A stretch of 64,000 nt of DNA from Aporrectodea caliginosa (Eukaryota; Annelida; Clitellata; Crassiclitellata; Lumbricidae). The position numbers and the translations under genes are program-made. The notes beneath the pieces are model-generated. The model worked only from the letters and a program-made list of their open reading frames with translations. It was not told the DNA's origin and searched no databases. Location: the NCBI GenBank assembly GCA_020284085.1, contig JACEVL010000280.1:165001-229000 (forward strand), in the 5' to 3' direction. Below, one piece after another: positions 43,401 through 53,317 of this stretch (its first letter is position 1; the number at the start of each line of letters is the position of its first letter).

Positions 43401-43905
43401 AATAAATGTCAATTACATGAGAATGAAATCGCATTTGGATGGATCAAGAGTTTGACAACAACTTATGACAACAACGGACGTTGACGTCGACAGAAATGTT
43501 TCGCTTATGTTTCCTCTGTAACAGCGATTGAACTAAAATGTTGACTTTCCATTAGGAATTTTTTTTATTCAACAGTTTAACGTCATCATACGACTTCAAA
43601 GGCCGTTGACGACAGTTCGTAAACATACATAGTGCTCAGTGAAAAGTAAGAGTCTGTAGAGTGCCGAAGACATAAAAAATTAGTGACAAATCGAAAATAT
43701 CGAATATATAGCGTCGTTTACAAACAATTTAAAGGTGTCTAAGTGGACACTGGTTGACTTATAGTAAGCATATTATTCGATGTTTAGCAACATCCTATGG
43801 CTACCATTGCAGCTGATCTTTTTGGTTGATTAATTGCTAACGACACAGTGTCATATCAAAGATAATTAGCATCGCCCTTCTTGGAGGCTTCTCCTTTAGT
43901 TTGGC

Positions 43906-44385
43906 TTGAGACTGACACTGACTGACACTCGTGGCGCATGGTCTTTCAGGCCCTATGCTATACGACGTGGTTCGTGCTACAACGGTGGCCCGAATGCTCT
44001 ATGCTGCTCCGGCTTGGTGGGGGTTTGCAGGGCAGCAAGAAAACAACCGCCTTCAGCCGGCGATGCGGCGTCTGATTCGTCTGCGGTACCTGCCAGAGGA
44101 CAGTCCATCGTTTGAGCATCTTTGCAACACTGCCGACTCACGCCTCTTCTCTGCGGTCCTAGGAAACCCGGGGCATGTACTCCAGGGACTACTCCCCCCA
44201 AAAAGCCGCTCCCCTACACCCTGCGCCCGAGATTACATGACCGTATTATTCCACAAGCTGACAATCTTTCACGCAAATCGTTTATAATAAGAATGTTATA
44301 CTCTGTATAAATGTATGTACACCAAAGTGCGGATATGCAATTGGTTGAATAAAGAATATACTTACTTACTTACTTACTTACTTTA
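43906..44385 (+). mobile_element. LINE family C 3' end with (CTTA)n tail
   Basis: 43931-44310 encodes, in shifted frames, the ORF2 C-terminus: LYDVVRATTVARMLYAAPAWW, RRLIRLRYLPEDSPSFEHL and FIIRMLYSV before a stop. A 3' UTR with GTGCGGATATGCAATTGG, an AATAAAG signal and a CTTA-repeat tail (to about 44385) follows. It is 5'-truncated. The RT overlaps in sequence with the fragment inside piggyBac at 15242-15830. Confidence 0.8.
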
Positions 44386-44389
44386 CTGA

Positions 44390-44734
44390 CACAGTACGAT
44401 CAATGGCAGGATGTCAGATCATCTTAATTTTTACCAAGTTGCAGTCCAAGGTATCTCATTAATTTTTTTTAACCGGTGACCCTAATTATATATAGCAACT
44501 AAACTGAGTAATTTAAGGTGTCTAAGCAGCGTCGCCTAATTTTTACTTTTAAATCAATATTTTGTAACTTTCCGTGGTTTCCAGAGGACAGTCCATCGTT
44601 TGGACGATGGACTGACGTCGATTCTAACTTATCGTATCGTCATTCGTCTCCGTTAATGCATCCAACCACGGCTAGGGTGACTCGTTATCTTCTAGGGTAG
44701 TGGAATAAGGGCTAAAACGTCGTTCCCGTATGCC
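44390..44734. other. no gene; LINE C snippet with hairpin
   Basis: 44581-44612 repeats CCAGAGGACAGTCCATCGTT from LINE C and continues into CCATCGTTTGGACGATGG, a small hairpin. Nothing else is supported. Confidence 0.4.
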
Positions 44735-44799
44735 CATTTAACTCTTTATTTATGCATAAAAACGTAGGGGGTTGTAACCACCCCTTGGTAGCCCGAGGG
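44735..44799 (+). mobile_element. MITE family A terminal fragment
   Basis: TTTATGCATAAAAACGTAGG and CTTGGTAGCCCGAGGG before TTAA at 44800-44803. The rest of the element is absent. Confidence 0.55.
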
Positions 44800-44994
44800 T
44801 TAACGTGTATTTTGTTAAACCTCCATTTGCTACTTTGGCGCGGGTCTAATTACGGATTATAAATGTACAACCCCTGCGAGGGGTTACCCTTATTAACTTC
44901 CAGTTGGGCTCCCCATAGTTAACCCCTCCGTCACTTGAACTGTTAAGGAGTTGCGGATGGCGTTCGTATCTTTGAAGTGGAGGCCACATATTAA

Positions 44995-45792
44995 CCTCAG
45001 CAATGGCGGGGGTGGTTGCCACCCCCTAGGTTTTTTTTAATCTCAAACTTTTTCCGTGTGGAATGGAAATAAAATTTGACCTTTTAGGTAGCTGTAGGGG
45101 GGTTCATTTACACACGTTTTGAGGTAAAATGTGGTATTATATCTCACACCGTTCAAAAGTTATACCCAATATACCAGAGGTACTGAGGGGGATTTACCAT
45201 GTTCCTTCTAGATTTTCGACTATATCTTATCCGTCATTTAATATTAAGAGAGTCACAAATTATACCATTCTATAGAGGGAATGTGGGCTACATTTCTATG
45301 GTCACTGAGTTGACCTGAGACAACCGGAAGCTTCATTTGCATACCAACATCTTTGTCTTTTGAATACCGGAAGTGATCAAAATAAATAATAATACGCGTA
45401 ATCTGTGTGAAAATGGCCGAATACAGCATTACAACGTAAACCGATATATATGTATGGATATATATATGTATGGATGTACATTTATACTATATAAACATGT
45501 GTAGGGATGATTTTGGGTATCTTTTATACATAGATTAGTTTCAAAACACACATAATCTTATATTTGTTTATCCAAAAGTATAAAATGTACGCAATAATAT
45601 ACAATATTGCTAATTAATGGGTTCCGTTGTTAAAAGTGATGTACTTTCGAGGTGCATTCACATAATGTACAACTAAATATACCATCTGTGCAGAAATGAA
45701 TGCTGAATCCATTGCTATATTACAAGTTATGATGGTAACCACCCCCCCCCCTTGGTAGTCCGTGTTACAAAAAAAGCTTGGTAGCCCTAGGG
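44995..45792 (+). mobile_element. MITE family A copy
   Basis: 798 bp between TTAA at 44991-44994 and 45793-45796. The right end GCTTGGTAGCCCTAGGG is well kept; the left end is diverged (CCTCAGCAATGGCGG). The body matches the 21810 copy most closely. Confidence 0.75.
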
Positions 45793-45796
45793 TTAA

Positions 45797-46220
45797 ACGC
45801 AGATATGAATTTACTCATTGCAAAGGTGTTTCTACTACAACATACTTGACGATGCGGTACTTTCTAAGCGCAAGTTGAGTCCAATATTTGGATATCCAGC
45901 CAGCCAGTCATCATGGCAGTTAGTAATACAGCCGAGCTTACATACATCCATCCGTCCGTCCGTCCTTCTGATTATCTCGCAAGTCCCACTAACTTACGTA
46001 GCGTCTCAGTCTCTGTAATAACTTGAAATAACTTGTGATCATCCGTTCAAACTGATTTGTAATCACACTACGTAATTGTCAGTTTGAAAATATTAAACGA
46101 AGAGCATTATTAGTATTATTATTACTTTTTAAAGTAGAGTCGACAAACTTATTTCAGCGCCATTCTGATTATCGTCTTCGAGCGAAGCGTAATTGGTTGT
46201 TAGCAACGTCTGCAACCCGA
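45797..46220. other. no gene seen
   Basis: No supported feature; this is the downstream side of the GPCR gene, and no clear AATAAA on the minus strand was identified. Confidence 0.4.
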
Positions 46221-46225
46221 TGACG

Positions 46226-47452
46226 TCACTGACGGTTTCCTTGGTTACCGATGTTCGTGAGGCGCCACGGTTTGTAGCAGCATCCGAAGAGGTAGTGACG
46301 AAAGTAGCGCCTGTATTCTGCGTTGAGTAAGTAGAGCGCCAGAGGATTGATGGCCGAATAGATGAACATCAGGCAGAGACCGACGACCCCTAGGGCGATC
46401 CAACCCTGGTTATAATCAAAATTATCTAGGAAATAGATGCACATGTAGAATACATGATGTGGCAGGCAGCAGACGATGAAGATGACGACAAACGATAGAA
46501 CGATTTTGGCAGTTTTCTTGCGCGATTCGTTCTGCTTCACCATGGCAACGCTTTCCCAGGGCTGTCTGAGCCTGGGATCACGGGACTCTGAGGGGGCTGA
46601 TGATGAGGAGGAGGCGTTGATACCCATCTGGGAATTGGGTGAAAATGATTGACGTAGGAGGACAATAGCAATGATGACGTAGAGGCAAACGATCACGATC
46701 AGTGGCACGGCGAAGTAGACAACGAAGCGAAACAGGATATGGAACTTCGGGTACCACCGGCCCCATTCTTCCGGGTACAGATAGCAGATTGGAATCATTG
46801 GGGTGACGTGAGCTCCCACTAGATCCATGAGAGCCAGTCCGGTAGACATCACCCAGATGACTACAGAGGCGACGACGACGCGGGTCAACGATTGTGAGCG
46901 ATACGAGGCCAGTGGGTAGACGACGGCGATGAAACGGTCGACGCTGAGGGCCACAAGGGTGAAGATCGAAACCCCGAGGGACAGGGTCTTCGTGAACTCG
47001 TTCATCTTACAGATGGCGTTGCCAAAGGGCCACTCGTAGGAGATAACTCTGGCCAAAGTGAACGGGGCAGAGACGAGAATGAAGATAAAGTCATCGATCG
47101 ATAGATTAACGATCAGAACGTTTGCTTTCGTACGCATTGACTTATTACGAAGCACGATGAAGATCAAAGTAGCGTTGCCGATGAGGCCGACGACGAAGAT
47201 GATGGGGAAAACAGAGACAGTGACAATCGTATACGGGTTCCAGATCGAGTATTTGTATTCGTTGTCGTTAGTCGAGTTGTCGTAGAGGTCATCGAAGGGC
47301 GGAATGTTCGTCGTGAAACTGTCGGCCATCATTCGAGGAGTTGTAGGTCGGTCAGTTGAAAAGAAGAAGTCGAGTGGCTGCTTGGTGATGACGTTGTGAC
47401 TGCACAACTTAATACGACTGAGCGTGATTAGTCTGTTACTGTCAGATGACAA
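46226..47452 (-). CDS. rhodopsin-class neuropeptide GPCR (bombesin/CCHamide receptor type)
   Basis: A single-exon seven-transmembrane receptor of 408 codons. Landmarks: GN in TM1 (residues 92-93), NLSIDD in TM2, the TM3 Cys148 and ECL2 Cys223 disulphide pair, DRF instead of DRY at 172-174, CCLP in TM6 (328-331), and NPLALYLL in TM7 (369-376). The last is the hallmark of bombesin and CCHamide receptors. The TM3 stretch FTKTLSLGVSIFTLVALS also fits that group. A likely N-glycosylation site is at Asn59 and a possible palmitoylated Cys pair at 391-392. It would sit in the plasma membrane and couple a neuropeptide to G proteins; the ligand is unknown. A TATA box only about 25-30 nt upstream of the first ATG suggests translation may begin at Met41/42 (47332-47327) instead. 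Confidence 0.92.
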   Translation of the reverse strand: MSSDSNRLITLSRIKLCSHNVITKQPLDFFFSTDRPTTPRMMADSFTTNIPPFDDLYDNSTNDNEYKYSIWNPYTIVTVSVFPIIFVVGLIGNATLIFIVLRNKSMRTKANVLIVNLSIDDFIFILVSAPFTLARVISYEWPFGNAICKMNEFTKTLSLGVSIFTLVALSVDRFIAVVYPLASYRSQSLTRVVVASVVIWVMSTGLALMDLVGAHVTPMIPICYLYPEEWGRWYPKFHILFRFVVYFAVPLIVIVCLYVIIAIVLLRQSFSPNSQMGINASSSSSAPSESRDPRLRQPWESVAMVKQNESRKKTAKIVLSFVVIFIVCCLPHHVFYMCIYFLDNFDYNQGWIALGVVGLCLMFIYSAINPLALYLLNAEYRRYFRHYLFGCCYKPWRLTNIGNQGNRQ

Positions 47453-47476
47453 GATACGACTAATTAATAAGGAGAA

Positions 47477-47484
47477 TATTTATA
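47477..47484 (-). promoter_or_regulatory. TATA box of the GPCR gene
   Basis: The minus strand reads TATAAATA within GGTCTATAAATATTC. It is about 25-32 nt from the first ATG, so transcription would begin near or after that codon. Confidence 0.55.
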
Positions 47485-47499
47485 GACCGAGGAAACTGT

Positions 47500-47932
47500 C
47501 GCTCGCATGCACGTTCGCACCCCTTTAGCTAAGCCACTCCCACCCTCTCCTCTACGCTCTCACTCTCTCTCTCACACTCTCACTGTCTCTCTCTCCTCTG
47601 TCTCGCTTACCCTCTCGATTGTAATTAGAGGCCAGAGACCGGTTCTGAACAGTTAATCATAATATACAAGAAGAGGATCTACCGAGCAGAGGCGACAGCG
47701 TAGGAAGTGCATCAGTTTAGAGCAGCTGAGTGATCACATTACTCATTATGAGAGCATCGGGTTTAGTGACGTTAACCAGTCTCTAAGAGGCCAGATATAA
47801 TTCTGAGCATCTGGTCTCAAGGCATCCAAGCTGGAAAGTGGGGTAATAGTGGGTTATTGAATCTATTAGATGACGCGTCGTTCCATGATAAATTTTTAGC
47901 TTCCATTTTAAATATATCTGATTGTATTTAAA
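47500..47932. other. pyrimidine-rich upstream region, no gene
   Basis: 47520-47620 is CT-rich low-complexity sequence upstream of the receptor. The rest has no supported ORF. Confidence 0.5.
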
Positions 47933-48463
47933 ATGTATTGCGTAAAGTGTAAACGAAAAACGGAAACTAAAGATACCAGGAACGTCATCAGTAAAAATAA
48001 TAGGCCTATGCTTCGAGGTATTTGCGTTGTATGCGGAACGATTAAAACTCAATTCGTGAAAGGAACTGCTTCGAATGGAGGAGATCTAGTTAGTTCTCTA
48101 AATTCAGTCACAAGCAACATCAAGTTACCTTGGGCTAAATTTCCAGGCGAGATGCATCTACCTGGTCACTCGTTTACGGGACCTGGGACTAGATTAGATT
48201 TGAGACTGAATCCCGATGGCACTCCTAAAGAGTGGTCTAAACCAGTTGACAGGGTCGATAATGCGGCATATATTCACGATTTAGCTTACGATCAATACTC
48301 CGATACGGCTAATAGGAATGTAGCTGATAGAGCTATGATTAATGCTTTGAATAATATTTCTAATCCGAGCTTACGTGAACGAATAGAGAGGAGTTTAGTT
48401 AAACCTATATTATCAGCTAAATCGAGTTTGGGATTAGGTTTAAAAAAGCTTAAAATGGACTGA
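47933..48463 (+). CDS. Polinton/adintovirus-like protein with phospholipase A2-like domain
   Basis: A 176-residue ORF. The N-terminal ~45 residues form a Cys-pair module (YCVKCKRK ... GICVVCGTIK) resembling the small DUF5679-type zinc motif of large DNA viruses. The middle has LPGHSFTGPGTRLD and VDRVDNAAYIHDLAY: a GPG-type calcium loop and a catalytic HD followed by Tyr, as in the parvovirus VP1-type phospholipase A2 domain. In viral relatives this domain is thought to help particles cross membranes. Codon use is AT-rich like the next ORF and unlike the GPCR upstream. It belongs to an old integrated element and is followed directly by the integrase. Confidence 0.75.
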   Translation: MYCVKCKRKTETKDTRNVISKNNRPMLRGICVVCGTIKTQFVKGTASNGGDLVSSLNSVTSNIKLPWAKFPGEMHLPGHSFTGPGTRLDLRLNPDGTPKEWSKPVDRVDNAAYIHDLAYDQYSDTANRNVADRAMINALNNISNPSLRERIERSLVKPILSAKSSLGLGLKKLKMD

Positions 48464-49364
48464 TGAACTAGCGGATGAATTACATAAACCCGTAGTAAGG
48501 CATTTTAGAAAACGGAAGGTGTACGTCGGTGGGATAGATAACATTTGGGCAGCTGATCTGATCGATATGCAGGCGTTCGCTAAAGATAACGATGGCGTGA
48601 AATACTTGTTAACGGTTATAGATGTATTTTCAAAGTATGGTTGGATCGTACCACTACATGATAAGAGCGGAAAATCTACGGCTAGTGGTTTCTTGAAAAT
48701 ATTAAAGAGCGGAAGAAAACCGGGTAAAGTTTGGGTTGATAAGGGGAAAGAATTTTACAATAAAGATGTACAGAATTTAGTCGATTTATATTCCACAGAA
48801 AACGAGGAGAAATCTTGTGTAGTCGAACGTTGGAATAGGACTATGAAAGAAAAGATGTACAAATATTTTTCAGCTAATTCAACTCGAAGATATATTAATA
48901 TATTAGACGAAATGGTTAGTAATTATAATAACGCGAGACATTCTTCTATAAAAATGACTCCCACTAAGGCTAGTATGAAAGTTAATGAAAAGACTGTATT
49001 TATGAATTTATACGGTGATGAGATTTCAGAGCCTATTAAGCCTAGGTTCTCGGTAGGTGATAGGGTTAGAATAACTAAGAAAAAGAATATTTTTGAAAAA
49101 GGTTTTACACCCCGGTGGACTGAAGAACTATTCACAATTACACAGGTTCAGTATACAGATCCTCCTACCTATAAGATAAGCGATTATAATGGAGAAGAAA
49201 TACAAGGCTCGTTTTATCAAGAGGAGCTACAAAAATCAACTCAAGAAATATTTAGAATAGAAAAAATTATTAGGAAACGCGGAAAGAAATCTTTAGTTAA
49301 ATGGCTTGGTTATCCCGAGTCCTTTAATTCGTGGGTTGATAATGAAGATTTAACGATCGTTTAG
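48444..49364 (+). CDS. Polinton-type integrase (rve) with C-terminal chromodomain
   Basis: The open frame runs from 48444 but has no ATG before the conserved start (TDELADELHKP at 48459), so the N-terminus is damaged or overlaps the preceding gene. The catalytic core shows Asp in AADLIDM, Asp in VWVDKGKEF and Glu in VVERWNRT. The last two are only 28 residues apart instead of the usual ~35, and the deletion lies between FYNKDVQNL and DLYST. The HHCC zinc domain usual at the N-terminus is absent. The C-terminal ~35 residues form a chromodomain (KSLVKWLGYP, SWVDNEDL). It would insert element DNA into the host genome, but is probably inactive. Confidence 0.85.
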   Translation, partial: KSLKWTDELADELHKPVVRHFRKRKVYVGGIDNIWAADLIDMQAFAKDNDGVKYLLTVIDVFSKYGWIVPLHDKSGKSTASGFLKILKSGRKPGKVWVDKGKEFYNKDVQNLVDLYSTENEEKSCVVERWNRTMKEKMYKYFSANSTRRYINILDEMVSNYNNARHSSIKMTPTKASMKVNEKTVFMNLYGDEISEPIKPRFSVGDRVRITKKKNIFEKGFTPRWTEELFTITQVQYTDPPTYKISDYNGEEIQGSFYQEELQKSTQEIFRIEKIIRKRGKKSLVKWLGYPESFNSWVDNEDLTIV

Positions 49365-49371
49365 GTGGTTG

Positions 49372-49450
49372 CGTTGTTTTGTTCCAGAGTATTAAACTTC
49401 TTACTACTTGCCTATGTTGTTCCAGAGTATTAAACTTCTTACTACTTGCC
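49372..49450 (+). repeat. 40-bp tandem duplication after the integrase
   Basis: Two adjacent copies of a segment containing GTTCCAGAGTATTAAACTTC. Confidence 0.9.
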
Positions 49451-50060
49451 TGCCTGTTTTTAATTGTGAAATCGGACGCGCCGTTCAACAAGACTCGCCT
49501 GTTGTTTCAAAAGTGTTGGTCATAAATAGGCCACGTCGTCAAGAAATGGGTCGACTGTCGAAACTGGGTGAGTTTGTCAAGAAATGGGTCGCTCATCGAA
49601 ACTGGGTGAGCTTGTCAAGATCATAACAAGTTGACGGAAGTAGAAGATCAAATGTCAGACTCTGATAGGTCCGCTTGTTTGAAGGACCGCCTCCTTTATA
49701 GTTAGGCCTACATCCTTGCTAGGAGGCTGATGCAATCGAATGATGAATCTATGTTCCAGTCATATGATTTTGTTTTTATAGCTAATTATAGTTCCTGCTT
49801 ATATCAGCCCCTCTTATGATGCTGAGTAATAGGCTTATCGAAACTTTTGGAAATTCCAACCAGTTCCTTCTACGTCGTTCCATCTCGCGTTGTCAGCGGA
49901 CGCTGTTTTAAACGAATAGACTGAGCTATTATAATTATTATATCGCTACATACAAACGGTTCTTAACAGTCGATGGGAGCAACATTGAAGGTTTATGAGG
50001 TAAGTTTTAATATAATAACGATTGATATTAAAATGGCAAATTCAACGCGATTATTTAAAT
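49451..50060. other. intergenic part of the Polinton-like fragment
   Basis: 49541-49620 has a 40-bp tandem duplication (CAAGAAATGGGTCG...GAAACTGGGTGAG). 49450-49540 is a diverged direct repeat of 50432-50505. No ORF is supported. Confidence 0.5.
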
Positions 50061-50333
50061 ATGATACGGACTCGGACGGACTCTGATTCTGAAATATCTA
50101 ACGAAACTAAATCTAGTCAGAAAAAAAGTGTAACTTTTTCTACGGGACAGAATAATATAATAAAAGATGTAGATTCGAAATGGTTAAACGATTATTTAGA
50201 ATTAAACGGACCTAATGCATTGCTATATAATGCATTTCGTTTCAGAGATATTATAGAATTAATAAATAATAAAATATCTTGGATATTATGTAAACATCAT
50301 AGAGTTAAAATTTACTCTCGCTTAATCAACTAA
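50061..50333 (+). CDS. small hypothetical ORF of the Polinton-like fragment
   Basis: About 90 codons from the first in-frame ATG (MIRTRTDSDSEISN): an acidic, Ser-rich N-terminus, then KSVTFSTG and a hydrophobic/basic end (INNKISWILCKHHRVKIYS). AT-rich codon use matches the integrase ORF. The frame is open upstream of the ATG. I do not recognise the family; it could be an element-specific small gene or chance. Confidence 0.4.
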   Translation: MIRTRTDSDSEISNETKSSQKKSVTFSTGQNNIIKDVDSKWLNDYLELNGPNALLYNAFRFRDIIELINNKISWILCKHHRVKIYSRLIN

Positions 50334-50999
50334 TAATAAGATAAACAACCTTTAGTATTTTAAAACGAATGGGTGAATATCTCAACCATGACTACATTTG
50401 TTCTGTACGTCGGGTTAGAACTATTGGAGTCTGCTTGTGTTTAATTGCGAATTCTGACGGGTCGCTCCACTATGATTCGCGTTTCGTAAGTGTTGATTAG
50501 GATATAGGTCAGTTTATAAACGCCAAAGTTTTTCGTCTGTATGATTCAATGTTCTATTGTTTTCATTTCCGAGGTTGTATGAATGTCTTCGTCGTAGTTA
50601 ATCCTACGCAGTTCCGTCTTGTGTTTATGAGTAGGCCTATGCATTTAATGAAGCAATGAAGGAATAATATAGGGCGACTCAGACTGAAGGCAGACGGATG
50701 AAGAGGCGAACGAAGGGACGGACATACCAATTAACGTCGACTGTAACAGAGACCTATTGTTATCACGCGCTGAGATGAAATATCGCCTGAGGGCTGAAGA
50801 AACAGACGGGCCTAGATTTTTTGCATGCTTTCGAGTTCTGTAGGCGCATATAGCTTCGTGAATGAGGGGTCTGACTTAATATTGGTCAGTGTATGATAAT
50901 TCTGACCAATATTAAGGTCCGTTTACGGCGATTTGAGGTGATTTTGACCAGTAATTACGTTAAATGAGCTAGCCGCTTAGTTATTATACTACTTCTTGT
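50334..50999. other. no gene seen
   Basis: 50432-50505 is a diverged copy of 49450-49540; otherwise no supported feature. The outer terminal repeat expected of a complete Polinton was not found. Confidence 0.4.
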
Positions 51000-51955
51000 A
51001 ATATTAGCAATGGATTCAGCATTCAGTTCTGTACAAAATGTTATATTTAGTTGTACATTATGTGAATGCACCTCGAAATTACATCACTTTTAACAACGGA
51101 ACCACTTAATTAGCGATATTTATATTATTGTGTACATTTGTACTTGTTAGATAAACAAATATAAGATTATGTGTGTTTTGAAACTGATCTATGTATCCAA
51201 GATACACACACATACATCCCTACACATGTTTATATACGTATAAATATACATCCATACATATATATATCATATATATATATATATATATATCGGTTTACAT
51301 TGTGATGCTGCATTCAGCCATTTTCACACAGATTACGCGTATTATTATTTATTTTGATCACTTCCGGTATTCAAAAGACAAACATGTAAGTATGCAAATG
51401 GAGCCCTACATTCCCTCTAAAGATTGGTATATTTGTTTCTCTTCTGGGAAGAATAGCCAATAAGCTATAGTCGAAAAACTAAGGGGGTGGTATCCACCCC
51501 TCTGGTACCTCGGGTATTCGTTTCTCTTCCAGGAAGATAAATGAATACGCCACAGACAAAAAACTATGGGGGGAGTGCTTGCATTTAGCCATTTTTCACA
51601 CCTATTACGCGTATTATTATTTATTTTGATCACTTCCGCTTTTCAAAAGACAAAAATATATAAGTATGCAAATGAAGCCCTGCATTCCCTCTAAAGAATG
51701 GTATATTTGTTTCTCTTCTGGGAAGAATAGCCAATAAGCTATAGTCGAAAAACTAAGGGGTGGTATCCACCCCTCTGGTACCTCGGGTATATCGGGTATA
51801 ACTTTTGAATGGCGTGGGCTACCACCATGATGTTTACCTCAAAATGTGCGCCAATGAATCTGCTACAGTTACCTAAAATGTAAAAATTATATTCCATATG
51901 AAAAAAATTATTTTTGTATAAAAACGTAGGGGGGTGGTAACCACCACTGGTGGAA
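51000..51955 (-). mobile_element. MITE family A, reversed, ends lost
   Basis: Contains the reversed family segments (TTTTGATCACTTCCGGT, GAATGCACCTCGAAATTAC). The central segment is duplicated (about 51300-51530 and 51590-51780). No clean TTAA ends. An AT/TATA tract lies at 51258-51290. Confidence 0.65.
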
Positions 51956-52102
51956 TATTCATTAGAGCATACCATTTATTTGGTCGAACTTCACTGGGAG
52001 TAAGATGAATTTCTTTAAAATAGCATGTTATAATGACGACATTAACCCTAACCCTGACCGACCTTCACGATGCTTAACCTGACGGTTATTTGAAGGATCC
52101 TG

Positions 52103-52262
52103 AGTGGCCGAGTGGGTTGGTAGCCCGCTCTCCACGCCGGCGCCCCGGGTTCGCTTCCCGGTCGGTCGGTTTATCAGAGATTAATTTCTCGGATCTTTAC
52201 TGCGCGTGGCTCGGTCGCAATATAAACGTGGAGTACAATACATACAATACAATACAAATACA
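52103..52262 (+). mobile_element. tRNA-derived SINE-3
   Basis: The head resembles a tRNA: GAGTGGCCGAGTGGGTT as A box and GGGTTCGCTTCCC as B box about 45 bp later. A short body follows and an ACAATACA-type tail leads directly into SINE-1. Confidence 0.6.
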
Positions 52263-52265
52263 ACT

Positions 52266-52498
52266 GGGGCGCGGTGGTGTAGGGGTATGTTCGGTGCCTT
52301 GCAGCTGGAGGGTTGCGGGTTCGAATCCACCTCAAAGCTGCCGCCTAGGGACCCTGGGCAAGTCCTTCACTCGCAATTGCTCAATGCGCTTCGGAGTGAA
52401 ACTCCGAATCAGCGTTCGCGCAGTGTTCGGGAGTGCCTCTGAATGGGAAATCTGGTAGGGGCGCTATAACAAGTGTTCAAATACAATACAATACAATA
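52266..52498 (+). mobile_element. tRNA-derived SINE-1, full length
   Basis: The best copy: head GGCGCGGTGGTGTAGGGG (A box TGGTGTAGGGG), B box GGTTCGAATCC, body GGGACCCTGGGCAAGTCC, LINE-type 3' segment TAGGGGCGCTATAACAAGTG and an ATACA-repeat tail. It follows SINE-3 with almost no gap. Confidence 0.88.
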
Positions 52499-52839
52499 TT
52501 AACGACCCTCATGACGCCATTATTTCGGCAGATTTGCAGGTAGAGTTTTTTGTGGGTTAAGCAATTAAAAAGACCAAATTAACAACTACTGTAAGACAAC
52601 ATTGTTCCTACTGTTTGATGGTCACATAAAGGTGCACTTGTTGTGCTAAGACATATCTATGATTATATATTATTTTAAAATCATTACTCATTGATGTCCT
52701 GCAAAACTCTGTTGCATCTCACAAATTGATTAAAATTCTAGGCTGTCTCAGCATGAAACTTTAAAAAGTAGATTACATAAATGACTTTGGACAATGAAAT
52801 ATAGCAATTTGTAAATTTGCAGCTATTCAAACTGTCTTA
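52499..52839. other. no gene seen
   Basis: No supported feature. Confidence 0.4.
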
Positions 52840-53220
52840 TCTCTTTGAAAAGTGTGCAAGACAGTTTGGATTTTAAGTCAATTAAGTTTCGACGCAGGTA
52901 GTTTATAAACATAACTCCAATTTTATATGTTCTGAGAAGAAGAAGATAAGTTGCTTAATCTAATCTGAAAGGTAGCCACGGGTATGGAGTTGTAACAACT
53001 TCACTTTCTTAACTTTAATATATATGTCACCGGGAGCCTACTTCTCTTCATTGGCAGCTGATCTTCCCACAAACATTATACAGACGTTGTTCTGTCATTT
53101 TCTGTCTATTTGCAACAGTTTTCCGCTTAATTGATTACGTTGGTGCTCCCCTTCTACTCCTCTGTAGGAAAGGCAAGCCAATTTCTACCTATATTTACCG
53201 ATTTCGCAGGTAAGTTTGCC
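52840..53220 (+). repeat. 400-bp repeat R, copy 2
   Basis: Diverged direct repeat of 34201-34600. Confidence 0.7.
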
Positions 53221-53317
53221 AGGGCACAAAGTACGGGATGCAGGATTAACGATTGTTTAATTGCCCGACTTTACATTACTTATTTACGCATGTTAACCAA
53301 GGAGTTATAAACAGAAA

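Larger units (their letters stand above)
40860..43900. other. noncoding stretch with recurring motif pair
   Basis: No gene supported. Motif B (TTTAAAGGTGTCTAAGC-like) recurs near 41070, 41146, 42643, 42998, 43728 and, beyond, 44511. Motif A (TATGAC...CGTTGACGTCGAC-like) recurs near 40955, 42535, 42710, 43465 and 43595. A usually precedes B by 110-290 bp, suggesting decayed copies of one repeat. 41340-41960 is a less AT-rich, pyrimidine-rich stretch without ORFs. Confidence 0.45.

Noticed and set aside
52103..52180. Functional tRNA gene
   Set aside because: A and B boxes are present, but the cloverleaf is imperfect and it continues into a SINE body and tail.
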